DNA from: DATKDP01 sp035546335
Lineage (GTDB): Bacteria > Acidobacteriota > Thermoanaerobaculia > Gp7-AA8
Reading direction: 5' to 3'
DNA: 64,000 bases
Assembly (NCBI GenBank): GCA_035546335.1
Contig: DATKDP010000129.1
Span: 62,001-126,000 of the forward strand
A program made the position numbers and the translations under genes. Below, in pieces: positions 7,523 to 16,132 of this stretch. The first letter of the stretch is position 1; every line of letters starts with the position of its first letter. The notes below the pieces were generated by a model. That model was not told the DNA's origin. It searched no databases and saw only the letters and a program-made list of their open reading frames with translations.

Positions 7523-9417
7523 AAGCGCTGCGACGACTCTACGGCTATCTGCGGCCGTACCGCGGCTGGGCGATTCTGGCCCTGTCGAGCATGATCCTCG
7601 TTGCGCTCACCCAGGGAGCGCTCGTTGCCCTCTCCCGCCCCCTGTTCGACGAGGTGCTCACGCGCCAGTCGCCCGAGATCGCCGAGGTGTCCTCGGCGAA
7701 GAAGGAGTTCCGTGCAATCGACTATCTGCTGAAGCGGAGCAGTCCCGAAGGGCAACGGGGACCGCTGATCAATCTCGTCGACTCCCTCACCGGGCCGGCG
7801 AGACAATGGTGGACCGCGCACGAGGAGGACCGCTGGCGCTACATCCCCGTGATGTTTCTCGTCGTGTTCATCGTTCGCGCTGTGACGACGTTCTTCTCCG
7901 AGTATGCGTTTCAGAAGGTTGGGCTCTCGACGGTGCGTGATCTGCGAAACGAGCTCTACGAGTCGATGATGAACCAGAGTCACCGTTTCTTCTCCGAACG
8001 ATCGACGGGCGAACTGATCAGCAGGATCGTTTCCGACGCCGATCAGATTCAGGCAGCAGTTTCGATCCGTATGGGAGATCTTTTTCAGGAGACAGCGACC
8101 CTCATCGTGCTCTCCAGCTACGTCGTGCTCGTCAACACCGAGCTCGCCTTCTTCACGCTGATCGTGGCTCCGGTCATTGTCTATCCCATCATTCAATTCG
8201 GCAGAAGGCTGAGACGGACCACGCACAAGTCTCAGGAAAGGATGGCAGGAGTCGCGACTCTGCTGGAAGAGACGATCAAGGGTGTTCGGATCGTGAAGGC
8301 ATTCACGATGGAGCGGTTCGAGGCGCGCCGTTTTCGGGAAGCGACGCAGAAACATCTCGACATGAATCTCAAGGCGCAGCGCATCCAGGCACTCACCTCG
8401 CCCGTGATGGAACTGCTCGCCGGAATCTGCATCGTTCTTCTCCTCCTCTACGCGGGCTACAGGATCCAGACGGGGGCCCTGAGCCAGGGGCAGTTTCTCA
8501 GCTTCCTGATGGCTCTGGCGCTGATGTACGCACCGGTCAAGCGGCTGAACAAAGTCAATCTGGCGATGAACAGCGCCATTTCCGCAGCGGAGCGAGTCTT
8601 CCGGATGCTGGATGTGGAGAACGAAGTGATGGAGAAGCCCGATGCGATTCGAATCAGCGCGGTCGGAGCCGGAATCGCCTTCGAGGGCGTCTCCTTCACG
8701 TACGGGACCGAACCGGTTCTCGAGAAGATCGATCTGTCGATCGCCCCTGGCGAGCTCGTGGCCCTCGTCGGCAGCAGCGGCGCGGGCAAGACGACCCTGG
8801 TCAATCTGCTCCCGCGCTTCTACGACGTGAGCGACGGGCGGATCACGATCGACGGCCACGACGTTCGCTACCTGACGCTGGCGTCACTGCGCGGCCTGAT
8901 CGGCTTCGTAACCCAGGAAGTCGTCCTCTTCAACGACGATGTCCGCAACAACATCGCCTACGGCCGTGCGGACATTTCCGAGGCGGAGGTCATCGAAGCG
9001 GCACGAGCCGCCAACGCTCACGACTTCATCATGGAGCTGCCCGAAGGATACGATTCGCAGATCGGCGAAGGGGGTGTTCTGCTCTCGGGTGGCCAGCGGC
9101 AGCGACTGGCGATCGCCCGGGCGCTGTTCAAGGATCCTCCAATCCTGGTCCTCGACGAGGCGACCTCTGCTCTGGATGCCGAATCGGAGCGGCTCGTCCA
9201 GCAGGCGTTGGCCAACCTAATGCGGGGAAGAACGACCCTGGTGATCGCGCACCGCCTTTCGACGGTTCGCAGGGCCGACAAGATCGTGGTGCTCGACAAG
9301 GGATCGATTCAGGAGATCGGCCGCCACGAAGAGCTCCTGGCGCGCCAGGGCATCTACCGGAGACTCTACGACATGCAGTTCCTCGAGGAAGAGAGTCCGA
9401 CCGAGGCGCTCATATGA
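7519..9417 (+). CDS. MsbA-like lipid ABC exporter (half transporter)
   Basis: Inner-membrane ABC exporter with fused permease and ATPase, probably flipping lipid A core given its place after lpxB. The 632 residues comprise about six membrane helices (residues 15-370) and a nucleotide-binding domain with Walker A GSSGAGKTT, signature LSGGQRQRLAIARAL, Walker B ILVLDEATSALD and H-loop IAHRLSTV. An insert of roughly 80 residues between helices 1 and 2 (EIAEVSSAKKEF to EEDRWRYIP) is longer than in E. coli MsbA. It overlaps both neighbours by four bases. Substrate is inferred from context. Confidence 0.9.
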   Translation: MKALRRLYGYLRPYRGWAILALSSMILVALTQGALVALSRPLFDEVLTRQSPEIAEVSSAKKEFRAIDYLLKRSSPEGQRGPLINLVDSLTGPARQWWTAHEEDRWRYIPVMFLVVFIVRAVTTFFSEYAFQKVGLSTVRDLRNELYESMMNQSHRFFSERSTGELISRIVSDADQIQAAVSIRMGDLFQETATLIVLSSYVVLVNTELAFFTLIVAPVIVYPIIQFGRRLRRTTHKSQERMAGVATLLEETIKGVRIVKAFTMERFEARRFREATQKHLDMNLKAQRIQALTSPVMELLAGICIVLLLLYAGYRIQTGALSQGQFLSFLMALALMYAPVKRLNKVNLAMNSAISAAERVFRMLDVENEVMEKPDAIRISAVGAGIAFEGVSFTYGTEPVLEKIDLSIAPGELVALVGSSGAGKTTLVNLLPRFYDVSDGRITIDGHDVRYLTLASLRGLIGFVTQEVVLFNDDVRNNIAYGRADISEAEVIEAARAANAHDFIMELPEGYDSQIGEGGVLLSGGQRQRLAIARALFKDPPILVLDEATSALDAESERLVQQALANLMRGRTTLVIAHRLSTVRRADKIVVLDKGSIQEIGRHEELLARQGIYRRLYDMQFLEEESPTEALI

Positions 9418-10084
9418 GCAACGATCGGACGGCCTGGTTGCTGGGGAAGGTACTGGCCGTCGTTCTGCGGACCATTCGAGCTCTTCTCCGTGTGCGCTAC
9501 ACGCGGCCGGACGTGCTCGGGAACCTCGATCGCGACGGGAAACCCTACATTATCGCCTTCTGGCATGGGCAGTTGCTCCTGATGACCTATGCACGCTTCA
9601 GTCTGCCATTGACCGCTATGATCTCGCAGAGTCGTGACGGGATCATCGGCACTTCGGTGATGAACTCGTTCGGTGTCAACGTCGTCCAGGGCTCGTCGAG
9701 CAAGGGTGGCTCCTCGGCCCTTCGCGAGATGATGAAGCTCGTGGAAGCGGGGCATCGGCTCGGAATCACACCCGACGGACCGCGGGGTCCGCGCCGAATC
9801 GCCCAGGGAGGAGTCGTGAGCGCGGCGCAGTTGAGCGGTGCGCTCGTCGTGCCCATCACGGTCACCGCTAAAAAAAAAAGCTTCTGAGGTCGTGGGATCG
9901 CTTCGAAGTTCCTCTTCCGTTCACGCGCGTTCTCTTCGGCTATGGTGACCCGATCGAGGTTCCGCGCCGCCTTTCGCCCGAGGAGTCGGAGCACTATCGA
10001 AAGCTGATCGAGGATCGGCTGAATCACCTCTGCGAGACGACGGAGCACGACTTCGACGTGCTGTGGAAGGACGCGCGCCACTAG
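9414..10084 (+). CDS. DUF374 lysophospholipid acyltransferase, split by frameshift at an A10 tract
   Basis: Putative acyltransferase acting on membrane lipid or lipid A. The first frame (9414-9887) has AFWHGQLLLM, the DUF374 version of the His-containing acyltransferase motif, and GITPDGPRGPRR. It then runs into ten consecutive A (9870-9879) and stops early. The -1 frame continues directly as LLRSWDRFEVPLPFTRVLFG and ends at TAG 10082-10084 after a normal C-terminus. One extra A, or a -1 slip on A-AAA-AAA, restores a full protein of about 222 residues. This may be a sequencing error, a real mutation, or programmed slippage. Confidence 0.8.
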
Positions 10085-10104
10085 GGTAGGGGCGTCTCGC
10101 GAAC

Positions 10105-11259
10105 ATGGAATACCTCACGTTCATCATCCGGAACGCGGCACGGAATCGCCGTCGAACCGTTCTCACCGTTCTCAGCGTCGCCGTGTCGCTGTTTCTACTC
10201 GTGAGCCTGCGCACGCTTCTGGGCGAGCTCGAAGGCGATTCGATGACCAGCAGCCAGTCGGCTCTCCGATTGATCACCCGGCATGCGATCTCGCTGGAAG
10301 TCCCTCTGCCGCTTGCCTACAAGCACCGGATCGCTCGGATCGACGGAGTCGAATGGGTATCGGAGTACCAATGGTTCCCGTTCCAATTCGAAGATCCAAA
10401 GAATCTCCTGGTTGCCTTCGCCATCGATCCGGCGATCGCCGGAAGGGATCCCGAGTATGTCTGGAGCGATGGTGCGGTCGAGGCCTTCAAGGCCGAGCGA
10501 ACGGCACTCGTCGTTCCGGAGAAGATGATGGAACGGTTCGGATGGAACGTCGGCGATCGGATCACGCTCATCGGGTCGGTTCTTCCGTTCAATGTCGAGA
10601 CCATGATTGTCGGCACGTATGCGGGGCCGGCGCAGAGTGCTCCCTTTTTTCACTACGCCTACTTCGCGGAGCTCGCCGCACGGCACATGCCGCAGCGCGG
10701 CAGCAGGACGACGACGCTCTTCACCAAGGTCGTCCGAGCCGAGGATGTTGCGCGGGTGAGCGGTGAGATCGATGCGATGTTCGAGAGCTCCGATGCGCCG
10801 ACACGAACGGAGACCGAGAAGGGATTCATGCTCAGTTTCACCGCGATGCTGGGCAATGTCAGACTCTTTCTCACATTCATCGCCGTCGCCGCCGTCTTCG
10901 CCGTCAGCCTGGTGACGGCGAACACCATGGCGATGACCGTCAGGGAGCGAACGACGGAAATCGCGATTCTCAGGACGCTCGGATTCCGCCGGTCGCACAT
11001 TCTTCTCCTTCTCACCGGCGAGTCGATTCTGATTTCCCTCTCCGGTGCGCTCGCCGGCTCGCTCGCAGCCGTCGCCCTCTTCCGAATCGTCGACATTTAT
11101 CACCTGACCGACGGCATCATTCAGCACTTCGACATCACGGCACCGACCATGGCTCTCGGCTTTGCAGTTGCCCTCCTGATGGCAACAGTCAGTGCGCTCG
11201 TGCCGTCGTTGCGAGCGGCGAACCGCCCCATTGCGTCGACTCTGAGGCAGATCGTGTGA
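10105..11259 (+). CDS. FtsX/MacB-type ABC transporter permease (first of pair)
   Basis: 384-residue permease with the FtsX architecture: one membrane helix near the N-terminus (RRRTVLTVLSVAVSLFLLVSL), a large extracytoplasmic domain (about residues 45-245), then three C-terminal helices with the typical MTVRERTTEIAILRTLGFRRSHI coupling motif. Such proteins work in lipoprotein or peptide export (Lol/Mac type). The following gene encodes a second, homologous permease and overlaps it, suggesting a heterodimer. No ATPase gene adjoins the pair, so the energising subunit must be elsewhere. Confidence 0.87.
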   Translation: MEYLTFIIRNAARNRRRTVLTVLSVAVSLFLLVSLRTLLGELEGDSMTSSQSALRLITRHAISLEVPLPLAYKHRIARIDGVEWVSEYQWFPFQFEDPKNLLVAFAIDPAIAGRDPEYVWSDGAVEAFKAERTALVVPEKMMERFGWNVGDRITLIGSVLPFNVETMIVGTYAGPAQSAPFFHYAYFAELAARHMPQRGSRTTTLFTKVVRAEDVARVSGEIDAMFESSDAPTRTETEKGFMLSFTAMLGNVRLFLTFIAVAAVFAVSLVTANTMAMTVRERTTEIAILRTLGFRRSHILLLLTGESILISLSGALAGSLAAVALFRIVDIYHLTDGIIQHFDITAPTMALGFAVALLMATVSALVPSLRAANRPIASTLRQIV

Positions 11260-12419
11260 TGTACATACCGCTCAGATACAACCTGCGCAATCTGCTCGAG
11301 AGACGTGTAACGACGGCAGTCACCGTGCTCGGGCTGGGCATCAGCGTCGCAGTGTTCGTCGCCGTCATGGGGCTGGTCGAAGGGATACGTAACACCTTCG
11401 TTTCGACCGGACACGCATTGAACGTTCTCGTTCTGAGGGAGGGGGCTCAGAGCGAGACCGGCAGCATCATCGTGCGCGATGCGGCGGACGTGATCCGCGG
11501 GGCTCCCGGAATCGCGCCCGACGAGAACGGAGTGGCGATGGTCTCGCTCGAGCGCGTCGTCTATGTCAACCTGCCGCGGCGATCGTCGGGAAGCTCGAAT
11601 GTGGTGATCCGCGGCATGCCGGCCATGGGACGCCGTCTGCGCCCCGATGTTCATCTCACGGATGGCCGATGGTTTCGTCCCGGGGCTCGTGAGCTCGTCG
11701 TGAGCGGAGCGATCGCCGCGCGGTTTCGACACTGCAGTCCGGGCGATCAGCTGAAGACGGGGCGTGTGATCTGGACGGTCGTCGGTATCTTCGACGCAGG
11801 GCAAACCGCGTATGCGTCGGAGATGTGGACCGATGGCGATGACGTCGCTGGCGCCTTTAGCCGCTTCAATCATTCGGTCGGACTGGTAAGGGCCGCCGAT
11901 GCCCAGGGATCGATCGAGCTGCAAAGAGTGATCGCCGGCGATCGCAGGGCCAGCCTCGCGGCAATGCCGGAGACGGATTACTACGCTCAGCAGACGAAAG
12001 CGGCGGCGCCGATCCGCATTCTGGGAAACATCATCGCCTTGGTGATGGCGATCGGATCGGCATTCGCTGCTATGAACACGATGTACGCAGCAGTCGCAGC
12101 CCGAGGGCGTGAGATCGCGGTACTTCGAGCCCTGGGATTTTCCAACAGCAGCATCATGCTCTCGTTTCTGACCGAGGCCGCGATGCTCGCTGTGGCCGGC
12201 GGAGTGCTCGGCGGGCTGGCGACCCTGCCGATCAACGGACTCGCAACGGGAACGACGAACTGGTTTTCATTCAGCGAGATGACGTTTCAGTTTCGAATCA
12301 CGACGAGCCTGCTCGCACGCGGGGTCGCTTTTGCCCTGATCGTCGGCCTCGCAGGGGGAATCCTTCCCGCATTACGTGCGTCGCGACAGACGCTGGCGAA
12401 TGCTCTGCGGGCGCTTTGA
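11259..12419 (+). CDS. FtsX/MacB-type ABC transporter permease (second of pair)
   Basis: 386 residues with the same layout as its upstream neighbour: helix at about residues 18-40, extracytoplasmic domain, and three C-terminal helices with AARGREIAVLRALGFSNSSI. The ATG at 11259 shares a base with the upstream TGA; a GTG three bases earlier (11256) is also possible. The two proteins probably form one transporter. It ends 121 bases before a convergent glycosyltransferase gene. No strong terminator hairpin is visible in that gap. Confidence 0.87.
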   Translation: MYIPLRYNLRNLLERRVTTAVTVLGLGISVAVFVAVMGLVEGIRNTFVSTGHALNVLVLREGAQSETGSIIVRDAADVIRGAPGIAPDENGVAMVSLERVVYVNLPRRSSGSSNVVIRGMPAMGRRLRPDVHLTDGRWFRPGARELVVSGAIAARFRHCSPGDQLKTGRVIWTVVGIFDAGQTAYASEMWTDGDDVAGAFSRFNHSVGLVRAADAQGSIELQRVIAGDRRASLAAMPETDYYAQQTKAAAPIRILGNIIALVMAIGSAFAAMNTMYAAVAARGREIAVLRALGFSNSSIMLSFLTEAAMLAVAGGVLGGLATLPINGLATGTTNWFSFSEMTFQFRITTSLLARGVAFALIVGLAGGILPALRASRQTLANALRAL

Positions 12420-12540
12420 GCTCTCACCTCACCGGAACGACCCCCCCTTGCGCCATCGATCTCAGCGCTTCGACGTCCTCGTGCCGGGAAACAGACAGAG
12501 GAACGGTCGACGCGATCTCCTCGAGGAGCGTTTCAGTCCC

Positions 12541-13773
12541 TCATTCGCTCGGCGTCTCGCCACGGCCGTGCCCGTGCGGCAGCCGCTCCTTTGCGGTCGC
12601 GTGCTCGGCGTTTGGACGAATTCCGCCACGGCGACGGCGACGCCTTCGGGCCGAAGAGCTGGCTCGCCGTTCGGTAGGTGGCTCCTGATCCGACGGTTCG
12701 TCGGCAGGGGTCTTCGTCCGCTCATCGATCCTGGTCTCGTCGACCAGCCATACCCATTGCGTTTCGGCCGGCAACTGCTGCGCGGGCGACCGGCGCGCTT
12801 CGCGCTCGCGAGCTCCGCGCTGTCTTCGGCTGTCGGCCGGCTGCTCGAGCTTCTTCATACGGATCAGCATTTCCTCGCTGAGTCGCCGGTTGACGGAGAT
12901 CAGATCGGCGACGAGGCCGATGAGCCACGTCTGGAAGCCGACGATGAGAAACACGGAGGCGAGAATCAGAGACTGGACGTGCCCGCTGCCATCGCCGGCG
13001 ATGAGGTAGTAGACGAATCGCGCACCGAGAGTCACACCGAGAAGAAGGAAGAGCAGACCGAGCGCGAAGAAAGTCTTGAGCGGTTTATAGATGGTGTACA
13101 CGCGGAAAATCGTCGCCGCAGACTTCCGGACATAGCTGCCGATGCCCTTGTAGAGTCGCGAAGGGCGCGTCGGAGGATTCGTTCGAACCGAAACAGATCG
13201 AACCTCGAGATTCCGGTTGCCCGCCTGGATGATCGTCTCCAGTGTGTAGGTGAAAGGGTTGAACACGTTGATCTGATAGGCGGCCTCGCGGGAGAACGCA
13301 CGCAGTCCGCTGGTCGCATCGGGAACGCGGATCCCCGAGGCGATTCCGACGGCTCGGCTGCCGAAACGCTGAAGCCACTTCTTGAACGGGCTCATGTGCG
13401 GCGAGGCGTCGATGTCGCGCACACCGATCACTACGTCGGCGGATCCCTCTGCGATCGGCGCAATCAGCTTCGGGATGTCGCCCGCCTGGTATTGATTGTC
13501 GGCGTCGGTGTTGACGATGATGTCGGCGCCGAGCTGCAGAGCAGCCTGGATCCCGGTGACGAACGCGGTGGCCAGCCCGCGATGATTGCGCAGGCGCACC
13601 ACGTGGTGTGCGCCGCCTTTGCGCGCGGCTTCGACGGTGCCGTCCCTGCTACCATCGTCGACGACGAGGATCTCGATTGAGGTGATGCGATCGATTTTTT
13701 TCGGGAGCTCGGCGATGGTACGTGCGATCGTGGCTTCTTCGTTGTAGGCGGGAATCTGTATGATCAGTTTCAA
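12541..13773 (-). CDS. GT2 glycosyltransferase (dolichol-phosphate-mannose-synthase-like) with charged tail
   Basis: Family 2 glycosyltransferase, about 410 residues. It begins MKLIIQIPAYNEE and has VVDDGSRDGT and the metal-binding NTDADNQY; two C-terminal membrane helices (LGLLFLLLGVTLGARFVYYLI and SLILASVFLIVGFQTWLIGLV) anchor it as in polyprenyl-phosphate sugar transferases. After about residue 335 a long, charged, probably disordered tail includes a run of eight Arg. The TTG at 13773 is preferred because AGAGGAAG precedes it and it matches the family N-terminus; an ATG at 13833 in the same frame would leave only 22 bases to the divergent gene. Sugar donor unknown. Confidence 0.85.
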   Translation of the reverse strand: MKLIIQIPAYNEEATIARTIAELPKKIDRITSIEILVVDDGSRDGTVEAARKGGAHHVVRLRNHRGLATAFVTGIQAALQLGADIIVNTDADNQYQAGDIPKLIAPIAEGSADVVIGVRDIDASPHMSPFKKWLQRFGSRAVGIASGIRVPDATSGLRAFSREAAYQINVFNPFTYTLETIIQAGNRNLEVRSVSVRTNPPTRPSRLYKGIGSYVRKSAATIFRVYTIYKPLKTFFALGLLFLLLGVTLGARFVYYLIAGDGSGHVQSLILASVFLIVGFQTWLIGLVADLISVNRRLSEEMLIRMKKLEQPADSRRQRGAREREARRSPAQQLPAETQWVWLVDETRIDERTKTPADEPSDQEPPTERRASSSARRRRRRRGGIRPNAEHATAKERLPHGHGRGETPSE

Positions 13774-13855
13774 AAGCTTCCTCTGAAACGATGATCTCTC
13801 CGAGTCGACAGGGCGCTCGGGAGTCGAGCACATTGTAAACGGATAGACTCACGCC

Positions 13856-14848
13856 ATGACCCCGAAAGTCTCGGTCATCATGCCCATGGACCGGCCGGGC
13901 GAAGATTCCCGCCGCGCGATCGACTCGATCCTGGCGCAGAAGACGACCATTCCCTTCGAATTGCTCGTCGTCGCCGGCGGCCCCATCGAGCTCGGCGGCG
14001 ACCCGCGCGTTCGGCTGATCGCCATCGAAGACCGAAACCCCGCCGTACGGCGCAACCGCGCCGCTTCCGTCGCCTCCGGCGATTACCTGGCCTTCATCGA
14101 TGATGATGCGTTCGCGGAAGAGGAGTGGGTGGAGACTGCCGCCGCCTGGCTCGCTGCTCATCCCGAAGTCGTAGCAGTTGGGGGGCCCGATCCGGCGCCA
14201 ACGGACTCGTCGATTGCAGAGCTGATCGCCGACACGCTCCTGGCGGCTCGTTTCATCGGCAGCGGCGTCGCCTGTCACCAGAATCGTCCGGGTGTATTCG
14301 GCGTGCGCGATCCGCACGATCTCGCTCTGGTGAACCTCTTCGTCCGCCGTTCGGCGTTCGAGCGCGCCGGCGGCTTCGACGAGACGATCGGCTACATCGG
14401 TGAGGACACGGCGCTTCTTGCAAAGCTGATGGAGCTGGGAACTGTAGTCCATCACGGAAGGCTGATCGTCAGGCACCGGCGCCGCCGCTTCCCCGGGCCT
14501 TACCTCGCCCAACGATGGAGATATCGCTTCAAGACTGGAAGGATGATCGCGACCGGAAACAGGAGTTATGCCGCGAATCCGAAGATCGCCCTCTTCCTTC
14601 TCGCCGCGATCGCCTTCATTGGTATCGCCATCACGGTGCCGTTGTGGGCGCTACTGTTGCTCGTTCTCTACGCGGGAGCGACGCTCCTCTTCGGAACTCC
14701 CGCGACGCGCCTTCCGCTCCGATGGTGGTGGGTCATTCCCCCCGCGTTCCTTCTCCATCACGCGACCTACTTCCTCGGGATCGTCGCAGGGGCGGTGGCG
14801 GGAGTGATCGATTCGGCTCGATCGCGGTTCGGCTCGCGGGCATCCTGA
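13856..14848 (+). CDS. GT2 glycosyltransferase with C-terminal membrane segments
   Basis: 330-residue family 2 glycosyltransferase. It opens KVSVIMPMDRPGEDSRRAIDSILAQ, has AFIDDDAFAEEEWVE as the DxD-type metal site, and GGFDETIGYIGEDTAL as the acceptor-loop ED motif. From about residue 240 there are two to three hydrophobic helices, so it is membrane-tethered. It is divergent from the other GT2 gene, the two starts being about 80 bases apart, and likely shares a promoter region with it. It precedes a radical SAM / GT4 cluster and probably works on a surface glycan; substrate not predictable. Confidence 0.85.
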   Translation: MTPKVSVIMPMDRPGEDSRRAIDSILAQKTTIPFELLVVAGGPIELGGDPRVRLIAIEDRNPAVRRNRAASVASGDYLAFIDDDAFAEEEWVETAAAWLAAHPEVVAVGGPDPAPTDSSIAELIADTLLAARFIGSGVACHQNRPGVFGVRDPHDLALVNLFVRRSAFERAGGFDETIGYIGEDTALLAKLMELGTVVHHGRLIVRHRRRRFPGPYLAQRWRYRFKTGRMIATGNRSYAANPKIALFLLAAIAFIGIAITVPLWALLLLVLYAGATLLFGTPATRLPLRWWWVIPPAFLLHHATYFLGIVAGAVAGVIDSARSRFGSRAS

Positions 14849-15049
14849 TGAGGCAAGGAGATGGGGGTGGAGGTGGGAAGGCGAGGGATCTCCGGGCAGG
14901 TCCAATGAAACGGGCGTGCGAATCCGGCCTCCCGGTCCGCCTCGCTCGGGACTTCTACCGCGCCGCTTGCTCCCTCTGGTCGAATCCGTGAGAATGCCGG
15001 GAGGGGCGGCTGCGTTGTCAGGCCAGACGGTTCCCCCACGAGCAGTGAC

Positions 15050-16132
15050 ATGCGATTCTCCGACAAGCTCCAATACCTGCGCTACCTCGTCGACAAGAGG
15101 GGGATGAAGCCCGTCTACATCATTCTGGGCCTCACCTACGATTGCAATTCCTTTTGCCGAACCTGCTTCAACTGGGAACAGCTGCGCAAGAACAAAGAGC
15201 ACGAGCTGTCGCTCGAGGAGATCCGGCGCACGCTCTCCTCGCTCGACGACCTCCTCTTCGTCGTGATGAGCGGCGGCGAGCCGTTTCTCCGCCGCGATCT
15301 TCCCGAGGTCTGCGAGATTCTTTCCACGCAGAATCATGCGAAGCAGATCACGATCCCGACGGGAGCCGTCTCGTCGGACCTGATCGCCCGTTCGGTCGAA
15401 GAGACGCTCCGCCGCTGTCCCGACACGCAGATCGTCGTCAATCTCTCGATCGATCACATCGGAGAGAAGCACGACTGGATTCGTGGCGTGCCCGGTAACT
15501 ACGAGAGGTTGAAGAAGACTTACGCGAACCTGATCGAGCTCCGCGATCGCCACGAGAACCTGACGGTCAACATGCACACCTGCCTCTGCAGCTACAACGT
15601 CGACGATCTCGATGAGATCACCTCCACCGTCAAGGAAACGTTCCCTCGGATTTCGTTTCACTCGTTCGAAATGCTGCGCGGTGATCAACCGGACAAGAAC
15701 ATTCAGCCGATCTCGACCGATCGATATCGTGAAGTCCTCCCATTTCTCGAGAAGTATTGGAACAGCTACCGCAACTACGACGGCTTTCTGAAGTTCGTCA
15801 AGATCTACTCCCGCCGGGTCGAGCTCGAGGTTCTCGAGAAAGAGACACAGGCACGCCCCTGCCATGCCGGAACGATCTCCGGAGTCATCGACGCAAGGGG
15901 AGAGGTACGGATGTGCGAACTGCGCGAGGCTGTCGGGAATCTGCGGGACGTCGACTACGATTTCGGCTCGCTCTGGTTCTCTGATGAGGCCGACCGGCAG
16001 CGGGCATCGATCAAGGCGAAAGAGTGCCATTGTACTCACTCGTGTTTCATGTCGTCATCTCTCGTGTTCGACGCCCGCACCTACGGCAGGTACTTCGCCT
16101 CGACGGTCGTCAATTTCCTTTCTGCCGCGTGA
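15050..16132 (+). CDS. Radical SAM protein with C-terminal Cys cluster
   Basis: 360-residue radical SAM enzyme. TYDCNSFCRTC supplies the CxxxCxxC [4Fe-4S] site and MSGGEPFLRRDL the SAM-binding GGE motif. The C-terminal part has CHAGTISGVIDARGEVRMCE and ECHCTHSCF, a SPASM/twitch-like auxiliary cluster region. Such enzymes modify peptides or small metabolites. It is followed, with a four-base overlap, by a GT4 glycosyltransferase and then a second radical SAM protein. About 200 bases upstream contain no recognisable gene. Reaction unknown. Confidence 0.85.
   Translation: MRFSDKLQYLRYLVDKRGMKPVYIILGLTYDCNSFCRTCFNWEQLRKNKEHELSLEEIRRTLSSLDDLLFVVMSGGEPFLRRDLPEVCEILSTQNHAKQITIPTGAVSSDLIARSVEETLRRCPDTQIVVNLSIDHIGEKHDWIRGVPGNYERLKKTYANLIELRDRHENLTVNMHTCLCSYNVDDLDEITSTVKETFPRISFHSFEMLRGDQPDKNIQPISTDRYREVLPFLEKYWNSYRNYDGFLKFVKIYSRRVELEVLEKETQARPCHAGTISGVIDARGEVRMCELREAVGNLRDVDYDFGSLWFSDEADRQRASIKAKECHCTHSCFMSSSLVFDARTYGRYFASTVVNFLSAA

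Noticed and set aside
7474..8859. Open frame of 461 codons antisense to the MsbA-like exporter
   Set aside because: Entirely complementary to the transporter's coding sequence, charged and featureless; typical of GC-rich shadow frames.
12376..13680. Open frame of 434 codons opposite the GT2 gene
   Set aside because: The minus strand has clear GT2 motifs and membrane helices; the plus-strand product has none.
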